From Euryarchaeota archaeon UBA171 (GTDB lineage Archaea; Thermoplasmatota; Poseidoniia; Poseidoniales; Thalassarchaeaceae), in assembly GCA_002497295.1 (NCBI GenBank), contig DANO01000025.1:53316-117315 (forward strand): a DNA stretch of 64,000 bases. The letters run 5' to 3'. Every line of letters begins with the position of its first letter. The first letter of the stretch is position 1. Below, in pieces: positions 24,873-32,752 of this stretch. A program made the translations under genes and the position numbers. The notes beneath the pieces were generated by a model. It did not search any database and had not been told where the DNA came from. It saw only the letters and a list, made by a program, of their open reading frames with translations.

Positions 24873-27680
24873 TCAAATCATTCTTCGAATATGCGTCGCA
24901 ACTAAGTTTGAATCTGGGAGCATATAATCTTCGAGAGGAGGCGAAAATGGTACAGGAGTATCCAAAGCGCCAATCACTACAGGAGGCCCCTCTAGGGACC
25001 AAAATGATCCTTCAACTATGGATGAACAAACAGTATGTCCGAAACCGCCGGTCCACTGAGCCTCTTGAAGAACGATTAGTCGACCTGTTCGATTAACAGA
25101 CTCAATACATGTAGCCGAATCAAGAGGATGAAGAGTTCTAAGATCTATTACTTCTACTTCTATGCCCTCTCGAGAGACCATCTTCGAAGCACTCATTGCA
25201 ACATGCACCATAGCCCCCCAGGTCACTACCGTGATATCCCTCCCGGGGCGAGTCACACGCGCTTTACCTATCGACGTAGTGCCCGTCATGATTCGTTGTT
25301 CAGCCATCGAAGTGTCCACTGATTGACTGATGCGGTCTCCCCATCCTGTAAGCCCGCCCCTCAACCCATACAGGCCTATATGCTCCAGAAGTATGAATGG
25401 ATCATCGGTAGCAGCCCCTTCTAGCAGGAGGTCATAGGCATCTTGGGGATTCGACGGGAATCCAATCAAGAGGCCGGGATCGTTTAGCAACCAAGATTCA
25501 ATCATATTTGCATGGAACGGGCCACTTCTTGTTTTCCCGCCAAGCGGTATTCTAACAGTTATCGGCACATCGGCACCCCATCTCCATCGGAGCTGTGCTG
25601 CATTATTCACGAGAGCATTCATTGCTAATGCAGCGAATCCTCCAAACTGTATTTCTGCTACTGGTCGCAACCCCCCCATTGCTGCACCTGTGGCGCTGTT
25701 GATGATGATGGATTCTGAAAGAGGCATGTCGAGTAGCTTATCCCCATGTCCTTTGGCTTTGAGAGCCAGATTGAGGCCGAATGCGCCAGCAACCTCCATG
25801 TCCTCTCCCATGAATATTGATAGATCCCCAGATCTCTCCGCGATTTCAACCATGGCGCTTTGTATTGCTTTGCTGAACGTCCATGCATTAGATGCATCAC
25901 TGAACTCCATTGGAGTCAATATTGGAGAAGCAGATTTCTCAGAGCCTTTCTCTAGGATTTCCAATTGTTGGTCGTGAGTTCTTGCATTACTCATCATAGT
26001 CACGCCGGTTATCACTGATTCAGGATCAGGCCAAGGCATTGCCTCTACCTTGTAGCGTGCCTCCTCGCAAAGAGCCTCCTCCTCTTGATAAATCAATTTA
26101 ACATCTCTAGCGCCAGCTCCCATCTTCCTGATCAAAACCTCGTGATTCGATATCGGCTCTTTATCAGCCCAGTAATTCAGTAGATCACGATCAACATATC
26201 CTGGAGGATTACCGCTCTCAGCGCCCAGATACAGGTCGTCATGATGATGCGCGTGTCCGCACCCACGCATGGTCTCTACATGGATTATGGACCCGCCTCC
26301 TCCTGAAATTGCAAGCTCACGTGCGACAGCAACCGACGCGTAATACGCAGATGGATCAGACCCGTCTATCGTCCAAGCAGGCAAACCTACAGCAACGCCC
26401 TTGTCTCCAAACGTCTCTGCTCCAGATTGCCGCCCCGAGAATGTATCGAGAGCAATTTGATTATTTTGAATAATATAGCAGATTGGAAGGCCTCTGACTC
26501 CTGCCAGATTTATCGCTTCCCAGAATTCCCCGCTGCTGCTGCACCCTTCCCCTACGGGCGCGAGATGGAATCGCCTTATTCCCAATCGTTTCGATGCAAG
26601 AGCTACTCCCGTAATCGTTGCACTTGCAATCGGTAAAGGTGCAGTGGGCGGAAGTATTCCTTTACTCCAATCTCCTATGTGAAGGTCCCTGCCCCCGCCT
26701 CCAATGTGTCCTCCATTCATTTTAGACTCTGATTTACCCATTTGTGCAGCCATTATCGATAGAGGCGTCTGGCCAAGTGCCAAGGCAAGTCCGAGATCCC
26801 TAATCATAGGGGCAGCAAAATCTGTACCCTTCTCGATAGCCATTCCACAGGCAGCAACAGCTTCCTGCCAAGTTGACCTGAACCCCTTTCCGCCAAACCT
26901 CGCTCCTTCCGGGGTCTCCACACCTTTTACGAACAAGTCTTTCAGATGCTCATCGAGTATCTTCGTTCTGACCATCCATCGATGCCACTCAAGGCGCTGT
27001 TCGAGAGTCACTGCAGCCGAATAGGCCAATCTTCTCAGAGTTAGCCGAATATCCAATACGAATCTAGATCTACGCCTTGATAGATACGTTCTGCCATCCC
27101 TCCGTGGCATGATCTCCATTTCTAGAACGTCTCCGACTTCAAGATCATGCAGACGCTCATCGAAAGCCTCGTACAAGCACTTCGAAAACGATTCCGACCA
27201 GTTGTGGAAATCATCTCCATTCATCGATTTGACGGGCAAGTTAGATTCCAGAACAGATGCAACCAAGTTTAGATGTCCATCCCACCTCTCAGCAACAAAT
27301 CTTAGGATTTCTGACCGAATAACTTCCCAGTGTAGCGGCTTAGAAAATTTCAGAGGAGCTTCCGGCTGCCAATCCACGCCCCATATCGGCGGCAGATCGG
27401 ATTGCTCCTTCACACCGCTCTCCACCGTATTCTTCAATGCATGATTTCTGCTATCAGCCTCTCGAATTAGTGCCTCTTCGCCGACCCCAGGTCTCATCCA
27501 AACCCTTGCATCAGAGGTCCTACCTTGTCCGCTGCCTGAACGCTCGATAAGCACTCGAGTCCGCTCCGAGCATTTTGAGCATCGCCTGTCCAGTGCTTTG
27601 AGGCCCCTTTTCGAAGAAAACCATGGTTGATGATGCATACATGCAGGACACCTCCATATCCCTGATGATGGTGTGCTCAT
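24873..27680 (-). CDS. 2-oxoacid dehydrogenase E1, alpha and beta fused, with N-terminal zinc ribbon
   Basis: A 935-residue thiamine-diphosphate enzyme. The N terminus holds a zinc ribbon (C11, C14, C34, C37), then about 200 residues of uncertain fold. The E1-alpha domain follows, with HIGGGGRDLH and the TPP motif region GEGCSSSGEF to NNQIAL (about 375-410). The C-terminal third is E1-beta, with PLSESIIINSATGAAMGG and GLRPVAEIQFGGF. Such E1 enzymes decarboxylate pyruvate or branched-chain oxoacids and pass the acyl group to an E2 lipoyl protein; no E2 or E3 is in the window, so the substrate is open. ATG 27680 is chosen over GTG 27704 because a TATATA element at 27708-27714 lies too close to the latter. 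Confidence 0.9.
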   Translation of the reverse strand: MSTPSSGIWRCPACMHHQPWFSSKRGLKALDRRCSKCSERTRVLIERSGSGQGRTSDARVWMRPGVGEEALIREADSRNHALKNTVESGVKEQSDLPPIWGVDWQPEAPLKFSKPLHWEVIRSEILRFVAERWDGHLNLVASVLESNLPVKSMNGDDFHNWSESFSKCLYEAFDERLHDLEVGDVLEMEIMPRRDGRTYLSRRRSRFVLDIRLTLRRLAYSAAVTLEQRLEWHRWMVRTKILDEHLKDLFVKGVETPEGARFGGKGFRSTWQEAVAACGMAIEKGTDFAAPMIRDLGLALALGQTPLSIMAAQMGKSESKMNGGHIGGGGRDLHIGDWSKGILPPTAPLPIASATITGVALASKRLGIRRFHLAPVGEGCSSSGEFWEAINLAGVRGLPICYIIQNNQIALDTFSGRQSGAETFGDKGVAVGLPAWTIDGSDPSAYYASVAVARELAISGGGGSIIHVETMRGCGHAHHHDDLYLGAESGNPPGYVDRDLLNYWADKEPISNHEVLIRKMGAGARDVKLIYQEEEALCEEARYKVEAMPWPDPESVITGVTMMSNARTHDQQLEILEKGSEKSASPILTPMEFSDASNAWTFSKAIQSAMVEIAERSGDLSIFMGEDMEVAGAFGLNLALKAKGHGDKLLDMPLSESIIINSATGAAMGGLRPVAEIQFGGFAALAMNALVNNAAQLRWRWGADVPITVRIPLGGKTRSGPFHANMIESWLLNDPGLLIGFPSNPQDAYDLLLEGAATDDPFILLEHIGLYGLRGGLTGWGDRISQSVDTSMAEQRIMTGTTSIGKARVTRPGRDITVVTWGAMVHVAMSASKMVSREGIEVEVIDLRTLHPLDSATCIESVNRTGRLIVLQEAQWTGGFGHTVCSSIVEGSFWSLEGPPVVIGALDTPVPFSPPLEDYMLPDSNLVATHIRRMI

Positions 27681-27704
27681 GATACCTGCAGAACGATAAA
27701 GCAC

Positions 27705-27716
27705 ATCATATATTCG
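27705..27716 (-). promoter_or_regulatory. TATA-like element for the fused E1 gene
   Basis: The minus strand reads GAATATATGAT about 30 bp before the ATG at 27680, at the edge of a very AT-rich spacer. It could drive the E1 gene independently of the ThiF-like gene upstream. Confidence 0.45.
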
Positions 27717-27886
27717 ATGAATTGATTATAATATAAACATAAATTATAATTTTTAAAAATGATATTTTTACATTAAAAAAAAGTATTACTGAATTTAAAT
27801 TTACAACATATTATAAATTAAATTATTTTTATATTACATAAATTTTAAAGATATTAGTCGGAAATAAAACATGAATTAATTTATTA
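27717..27886. other. Extremely AT-rich intergenic spacer
   Basis: Counted by eye, bases 27721-27840 contain 10 G or C in 120 (about 8% GC), far below anything else in the window. It has many A/T runs such as TTTTTAAAAAT and AAATTATAATTT but no clear long direct repeat, no ORF and no tRNA-like fold. It lies between the 3' end of the ThiF-like gene and the fused E1 gene, both on the minus strand. It could be a promoter/regulatory region, a DNA-unwinding element or an insertion scar. Confidence 0.7.
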
Positions 27887-28981
27887 CTAATATCTTGGAA
27901 TATTTTGATCAATCTCTCTAGACCAGAGGTCTATCCCCCCTACTAGATTCGATACCCTGGAATCGAATGCTGGCAAACTTCCAAGATATCTCACTACACT
28001 TGCCGATCTAACTCCTGAGTGACAATACACAACAATCGGCACACTGAGTGGTAATTCATCGATTCTGCTGGGCACGTTGAAGTGCTCAATTCTGAGATCC
28101 GTCTCATCTATGGAGGCTATCGACTCCTCATCAGCCCTCCTCACATCGAGAAGGAAGAAATCAACGCCATCATCAATCATTGACTTCAGTTGAATAGGCT
28201 GAATGGAAGGTGAAATCGAATTATTGGACTTCAATTGCGTAACATCTTCATTCTCTTCTTTCCCTGGGAAACCAATTTGTAAAATCCTAGTTTTCATCGT
28301 CATTGCATCCATAATCAACAATCGACCAGAAAGAGTCTCACCTATGCCTAGCAAGATCTTAATCGCTTCTGCTGCTTGTATTGACCCAAGGATACCCGTA
28401 ATTGCCCCAAGAACGCCTGCATCAGCACAACTAGGGGCCAACTCTGGCGGCGGCGGATCGGGAAATAGATCTCTGTAATTAGGCCCATTTTCGTGATTGA
28501 AAACTGAAACTTGCCCCTCAAATCTAAGAACGCTGGCAAAAACCCAGGGTATGCCGAGGCTTTTGCAAGCATCGTTTATGGAATAACGAGCCTCGAAACT
28601 ATCGGTACCATCGATAACTACGTCTGAACCTCCAAGGAGACGTTCAGCGTTTTCAGGACAAACTCGTTCTCCAATCGGCTCAATTACGATTTTACTGTCA
28701 AGTGCGCTCAGGCGCCTTCGGGCAGATTCGACCTTACTCTCTCCTACCTCGGTTTCAGAATGTATGACCTGTCTTTGGAGATTAGACTCATCTACAACGT
28801 CATCGTCTATCACTCTAATTTTCCCTATCCCTGCGGCAGCAAGATACAGCAATGCGGGAGATCCGAGACCGCCAGCTCCAACAATAGTGACTACGGAATT
28901 GGCTAGCCTAATCTGCCCGCCTAACCCTACTTCGTCAAGTACAATATGCCTGCTGTACCTTTCCAGACGTTCTTTTTCCAT
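27887..28981 (-). CDS. ThiF/MoeB-type adenylyltransferase with C-terminal rhodanese domain
   Basis: A 364-residue E1-like enzyme that would adenylate the C-terminal glycine of a ubiquitin-like sulfur carrier (MoaD, ThiS or SAMP) and deliver sulfur. The nucleotide loop is GAGGLGSP (36-43). The adenylation block and the APSCADAGVLGA segment, which holds the family's conserved Cys, are intact. The rhodanese domain (about 255-364) carries the persulfide loop YCHSGVRS. All four zinc-binding cysteines of MoeB/ThiF are missing: CYRCLF is replaced by NYRDLF, and the later CxxC by GKEENED. Probably serves molybdopterin or tRNA thiolation. Confidence 0.9.
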   Translation of the reverse strand: MEKERLERYSRHIVLDEVGLGGQIRLANSVVTIVGAGGLGSPALLYLAAAGIGKIRVIDDDVVDESNLQRQVIHSETEVGESKVESARRRLSALDSKIVIEPIGERVCPENAERLLGGSDVVIDGTDSFEARYSINDACKSLGIPWVFASVLRFEGQVSVFNHENGPNYRDLFPDPPPPELAPSCADAGVLGAITGILGSIQAAEAIKILLGIGETLSGRLLIMDAMTMKTRILQIGFPGKEENEDVTQLKSNNSISPSIQPIQLKSMIDDGVDFFLLDVRRADEESIASIDETDLRIEHFNVPSRIDELPLSVPIVVYCHSGVRSASVVRYLGSLPAFDSRVSNLVGGIDLWSREIDQNIPRY

Positions 28982-28985
28982 AATT

Positions 28986-29387
28986 TCACAACCCCGGAGA
29001 TATCAATCGTATGGATGAAACAATGAAGCTGAATCTCCCCCATGCGACTGTCATTTTACGCGATTTTGTAGGAGATAGGCTCACTCCAAACAATATGAAC
29101 AATAGCCGTTGAATGAAATTTTGTTGAAGTGCATTTTCGGGTTTTTCTATGTCTAAAAACCACCTTTCTAAATCTGTGAGGATACAGTATCCGTCACGAG
29201 TGAACCAGAGAATTTCAGTTACGGCGTAGACGATAATCACTGCCCATAAGATCGAATCCCATGGGGAAAGCCAACCTACTGCAACAAGAAATGTCACTGC
29301 AATATGTGTCAGATAGAGGCAATATGCCGCTGCTCTGTTAACGAAAGCAACATCTCCTCGCCCCTGATCAAAAACGCCTCGTTCCAT
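28986..29387 (-). CDS. Small membrane protein, unknown function
   Basis: A 133-residue protein with two or three hydrophobic helices (about 17-40, 44-62 and possibly 90-103). The segment YCILTDLERWF after the second helix vaguely resembles DUF2784 proteins, but the match is too weak to assign. It ends 5 bp before the ThiF-like gene and starts 10 bp after trxB on the same strand, so it is probably cotranscribed with both. Confidence 0.65.
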   Translation of the reverse strand: MERGVFDQGRGDVAFVNRAAAYCLYLTHIAVTFLVAVGWLSPWDSILWAVIIVYAVTEILWFTRDGYCILTDLERWFLDIEKPENALQQNFIQRLLFILFGVSLSPTKSRKMTVAWGRFSFIVSSIRLISPGL

Positions 29388-29396
29388 GGCAACGCC

Positions 29397-30326
29397 TCAA
29401 TGCTGTGATTCCAGCCATCTTTCTGCATCTATAGCCGCTTGGCACCCCATCCCTGCAGCGGTTATCGCCTGCCGATATCGCGTGTCGACCACGTCTCCTG
29501 CAGCGAAAATCCCTGGGATGCTGGTCATGGTGTGTTCTGAATGTATGATGTATCCCTCTTCATCTGTATCCACTTGGCCTTCCAAGAATTCAGTTATCGG
29601 TCTGTGCCCTATGGCTATGAATGCGCCAGTACAATCGATTTCTTCTAGAGAACCATCTCTAGGGTCTTCCAGCACCGCTCCAATAAGCCCTTTATCATCT
29701 GAAAGCCACTCTTTCACTTGCCGATGAGCCCTTATTTCGATTTTAGGATGGTTCTTTGCGCGTTCTAGCATGACTTTTGAGGCCCTAAATACGGCCCTGC
29801 GATGGATTATCGTAACTTTACTCGCGAATCTTGTCAAGAATGTGGCCTCTTCCATGGCAGAATCGCCACCACCCACTACAATCACTTCATCGCCTCTGAA
29901 GAAAGCACCATCACAAGTTGCACAGGTGGATATGCCTCTCCCCTTCTGCCCCTGTTCCCCCTCTGCACCGAGCCATATCGCTTCAGCACCAGTGCAAATA
30001 ATGACGGTCTCGGCTCTGAATTCTTCGCCTTCGACCCATATCCCGAATGGTCGCGAGGAAAAATCAACCTTCTCAACATTCTTATCGACCACTTTAAGTC
30101 CAAATCTTTCCGCTTGTGAGCGTAGATCAATCATCATCTCAGGACCACCTATGCCTTGGGGGTACCCTGGAAAGTTTTCAATGTCCGAAGTGAGCATTAA
30201 CTGCCCTCCAGACATGTATCCTGCGAACATCATTGGCTCCATCATGGCTCTAGCCGAGTATAGGCCCGCAGTATACCCTGCTGGGCCCGATCCGATGATG
30301 ATGACGTTGTGTACGGCCTGTGACAT
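29397..30326 (-). CDS. trxB: Thioredoxin-disulfide reductase
   Basis: A 309-residue flavoprotein that reduces thioredoxin with NADPH. The FAD motif GSGPAGYTAG is at the N terminus, the redox pair is CATC (C136/C139 region), the NADPH-binding motif is GGGDSAMEEA, and the C-terminal FAD segment is GIFAAGDVVD. ATG 30326 is preferred to the GTG two codons earlier. The glutaredoxin gene at 36537 could be part of the same thiol network. It lies next to the riboflavin cluster, which supplies its cofactor precursor. Confidence 0.95.
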   Translation of the reverse strand: MSQAVHNVIIIGSGPAGYTAGLYSARAMMEPMMFAGYMSGGQLMLTSDIENFPGYPQGIGGPEMMIDLRSQAERFGLKVVDKNVEKVDFSSRPFGIWVEGEEFRAETVIICTGAEAIWLGAEGEQGQKGRGISTCATCDGAFFRGDEVIVVGGGDSAMEEATFLTRFASKVTIIHRRAVFRASKVMLERAKNHPKIEIRAHRQVKEWLSDDKGLIGAVLEDPRDGSLEEIDCTGAFIAIGHRPITEFLEGQVDTDEEGYIIHSEHTMTSIPGIFAAGDVVDTRYRQAITAAGMGCQAAIDAERWLESQH

Positions 30327-30397
30327 ATGCACTTCTGAATGCTAGGAGTCCCTTCAACATTGACCATGCGAATCGAAGATTCTGATTGCCCGACCCG

Positions 30398-30796
30398 TTA
30401 TCCAATCATTGCTTGAATTGCCTTTATGGCTGCTCTGGCATGGGGCTCCAGTCGAGATTCAATATGCTCGGGCTCTGCACCCGGTCCGATAATTCCTAGG
30501 CCAACCGGTTTGTCATATCCAATCTGGAGCTCAACGAGACTCTTGATCACTGCTTGCCCCATTGCAAGCCCATGGCTCGTCTGTCCTTTTTCTATGATAC
30601 CAAGACACGCCACGCCTGCAATCTGCTCATTTTCAAGTAGACGGGCAGTTGCTAGGGGGGCTTCCATTGAACCTGGAACCCATACTACTTCTGTTATTTC
30701 TAGACCACATTCAGATGCTTCGGATTCAGCATACAAAATCATCTCCCCAACTTCCCTTTTGTGGAATGAGCCGCATACAAGAGCTATGGAATTCAT
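30398..30796 (-). CDS. ribH: 6,7-dimethyl-8-ribityllumazine synthase
   Basis: A 132-residue lumazine synthase, which condenses the ribityl pyrimidine with dihydroxybutanone phosphate in the penultimate step of riboflavin synthesis. The conserved blocks are ALVCGSFHKRE (N-terminal substrate loop), VPGSMEAPLA (23-42 region) and the GQTSHGLAMGQA-type segment with the catalytic His. Short, as in archaeal lumazine synthases. The start overlaps riboflavin synthase by 4 bp. Confidence 0.93.
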   Translation of the reverse strand: MNSIALVCGSFHKREVGEMILYAESEASECGLEITEVVWVPGSMEAPLATARLLENEQIAGVACLGIIEKGQTSHGLAMGQAVIKSLVELQIGYDKPVGLGIIGPGAEPEHIESRLEPHARAAIKAIQAMIG

Positions 30797-31476
30797 TTGG
30801 AGACCCCCTCCAGATTCGATAGTTGATTCCGGTTATTTGAATCCAATAGTGAATTTTTACTTATCATTTTCTTGACAGTATCCACAACGGCCTGGGTCGA
30901 CGATTCTATTTCCACATTAACTGTGGATCCCACCTGTTTTCCGGCCAATGTAGTACGTCGTATTGTTTCTGGAATAATGTGGAGATCAAACCCTCCTGAG
31001 TCATGAGTCTTGCCGACTGTCAGGGAGATGCCATCTATTGCAATATATCCCTTCTCGAAGACATATTCGGAGACCTCAGGAGGCACATGGATTTCGATAT
31101 CCATCGTCTTAGATCCATTGAGACCCTGTTCGAGAATATCCATTCTCTTTATTTCTCCAACAGCCATTACGTGCCCCGATACAAGATGCCCCCCTACTTC
31201 ATCGCCGTATCTGAGAGCACGTTCCATATTCAACCAGTCACCTGCTTTTCGAAGACAGAGAGTTGAACGTTCTAGAGTTTCGTGTATAAGGTCGAAGGAT
31301 ATGGAGTCGCCATGAATTTCGACAACAGTCAGACAGACACCATCTAGAGCGACACTCGCTCCAATTTCCAAATTTTCTCCATGCCTCGGAGGCAGATCAA
31401 TTACCCACCTGGTGAATCCATCGAACTGTTTCACCGAACTAAGTTCCGCTTTACCTTCGACGATACCTGTGAACAC
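30793..31476 (-). CDS. ribE: Riboflavin synthase, alpha-subunit (bacterial two-domain) type
   Basis: A 227-residue protein made of two repeated lumazine-binding beta barrels, dismutating two lumazines to riboflavin. The GTG at 31476 gives the canonical N terminus MFTGIVEGKAEL; the open frame begins two codons earlier at a TTG. The repeats are marked by VALDGVCLTV (first) and IAIDGISLTV (second). Most archaea instead use an unrelated pentameric RibC, so this is the bacterial type in an archaeal cluster. It lies 6 bp after the FAD synthase stop and overlaps ribH by 4 bp. Confidence 0.93.
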   Translation of the reverse strand: MFTGIVEGKAELSSVKQFDGFTRWVIDLPPRHGENLEIGASVALDGVCLTVVEIHGDSISFDLIHETLERSTLCLRKAGDWLNMERALRYGDEVGGHLVSGHVMAVGEIKRMDILEQGLNGSKTMDIEIHVPPEVSEYVFEKGYIAIDGISLTVGKTHDSGGFDLHIIPETIRRTTLAGKQVGSTVNVEIESSTQAVVDTVKKMISKNSLLDSNNRNQLSNLEGVSK

Positions 31477-31482
31477 TACCAA

Positions 31483-31938
31483 TCACTCCTCAAACGGGCC
31501 GCCTTCTTCATTTGGCCAAAGATTCAAGATTTTGGCAATTATTTTTCTGGTCCCATCAAGATCGTCTGCAAGGCCATCTACCCTGATCACATCAACATCG
31601 CCGTGGCCATTCGAATCCAACCCTTCTCGGATGGCGTCTATGGAGTGCTTCTGATCATACCCGAGGGCAATAATATCCGGCGAGATATCATCCAGTATAT
31701 CGAATATGGGTGTAGAAGGAGGATTCCCTACAATTGCCGAGTTTACCGGTTTCAGTCCCTCAACCATCCTCTTCCGCAAGTCATGTGATGTCACTGGCTC
31801 ATGCTTCCGCTGACGAACTGTGTCGTCATGTGCAACTACGACTACGAGATCGTCCCCCAGCAATTTTGCCTGCTCCAAGTAGTGTAGATGTCCTGCATGT
31901 AGAAGGTCGAATACGCCCACAGCCATTACCCGACTCAC
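31483..31938 (-). CDS. ribL: Archaeal FAD synthase (cytidylyltransferase family)
   Basis: A 151-residue nucleotidyltransferase with the HxGH-type motif GVFDLLHAGHLHYL (about 8-21) and the ALGYDQKHS block that replaces the ISSTxxR motif of bacterial enzymes. Archaeal RibL adds AMP to FMN to make FAD. Glycerol-3-phosphate cytidylyltransferases share the fold, but the position between ribB and ribE supports RibL. GTG start 12 bp after the ribB stop. The C-terminal tail is acidic. Confidence 0.85.
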   Translation of the reverse strand: MSRVMAVGVFDLLHAGHLHYLEQAKLLGDDLVVVVAHDDTVRQRKHEPVTSHDLRKRMVEGLKPVNSAIVGNPPSTPIFDILDDISPDIIALGYDQKHSIDAIREGLDSNGHGDVDVIRVDGLADDLDGTRKIIAKILNLWPNEEGGPFEE

Positions 31939-31949
31939 ACAAACACCCC

Positions 31950-32678
31950 CTAATTTCCAAGTCCATGGGCCTTAAGCAAATCATCGCCTGTAAGCATGGG
32001 TATGGAATGACGCATCGCATAGATCCGGGCTTCTTCTACGGGAAGCGCACCATCTCCGTCCGGTTGAAGCATCTCAGCTCCAATAGTACACGGCCTCAAC
32101 CCGGCAAGTCTTGCAATGCTCACGGCCAGCTCAGTATGCCCCTGTCGAGCAGTCAATCCCCCCGGTGCTTCTCTACATACGGGGATATGGCCCGGTGTTC
32201 GAAATTCATTGCCCAAGGCCTCACGAGCCTTTTTCGGCGATATATTAGATCGCATCAATTCGTCGCACAACTCCCCAAATCTCCTCGTAGTCAGCGCTCT
32301 ATCCCTGTCTGTAATGCCAGTGTACGTATCTCTATGGTTGATTGATAGTGTGAATGCGGACCGGGTATCGTACTGAAGATCGTTGGTCTTAAGCAAATCA
32401 AGAACAGGGTGAAGAGTAGTCAACGCCGGATGAATGTGTATATCTTGAAGCCAAGGTAAATCGAACATGCCCCCGATCTCTTCGCCTATCGCAAGAAAGA
32501 GTAATCCTCCGCAATCTTGTCTAAGTTTTCGTATGACACCCGGACTGGCATATTGAGCCGGCCAGAGTAGATCAGTCTCGCACTCTCTGAAAGACGAATC
32601 GAAAACCATTACTGGCTTACCTTTGCTGAATGCGTCAACTGCCAAGGCCACTTGATCCGCCCCCCTCGTCGCGTCCAT
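31950..32678 (-). CDS. ribB: 3,4-dihydroxy-2-butanone 4-phosphate synthase
   Basis: A 242-residue enzyme that turns ribulose 5-phosphate into the four-carbon precursor of riboflavin. The acidic catalytic loop is seen as FDSSFRECETDL (near 24-35), with the later motifs NHRDTYTGITDRDRALT and RTPGHIPVCREAPGGLTARQGHTE. The open frame runs back to 32825, but the ATG at 32678 (MDATRGADQ) gives the family N terminus. A TATA box 26 bp upstream supports it as a leaderless start. First gene of ribB-ribL-ribE-ribH. Confidence 0.92.
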   Translation of the reverse strand: MDATRGADQVALAVDAFSKGKPVMVFDSSFRECETDLLWPAQYASPGVIRKLRQDCGGLLFLAIGEEIGGMFDLPWLQDIHIHPALTTLHPVLDLLKTNDLQYDTRSAFTLSINHRDTYTGITDRDRALTTRRFGELCDELMRSNISPKKAREALGNEFRTPGHIPVCREAPGGLTARQGHTELAVSIARLAGLRPCTIGAEMLQPDGDGALPVEEARIYAMRHSIPMLTGDDLLKAHGLGN

Positions 32679-32698
32679 GAGTCTCCCTCCCGATGTTC

Positions 32699-32709
32699 TG
32701 CTAAATAGG
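32699..32709 (-). promoter_or_regulatory. TATA box in the ribB / subtilase divergent spacer
   Basis: The minus strand reads CCCTATTTAGC centred near 32704, 26 bp before the ribB ATG at 32678. Read on the plus strand it is CTAAATAGGG, 49 bp before the ATG at 32753, so the same box or a neighbour might also serve the protease gene. Confidence 0.55.
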
Positions 32710-32752
32710 GTGACGTTTCGACCCCATAGGTTTCCAATTGAGCGCAAGTAAC

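Noticed and set aside
27717..27886. Replication origin
   Set aside because: No Cdc6/Orc1 gene, no clear origin-recognition repeats and no skew data; kept only as an AT-rich spacer.
31734..32345. A 203-residue plus-strand frame
   Set aside because: Antisense to ribL and ribB; Ser/Pro/His-rich shadow composition.
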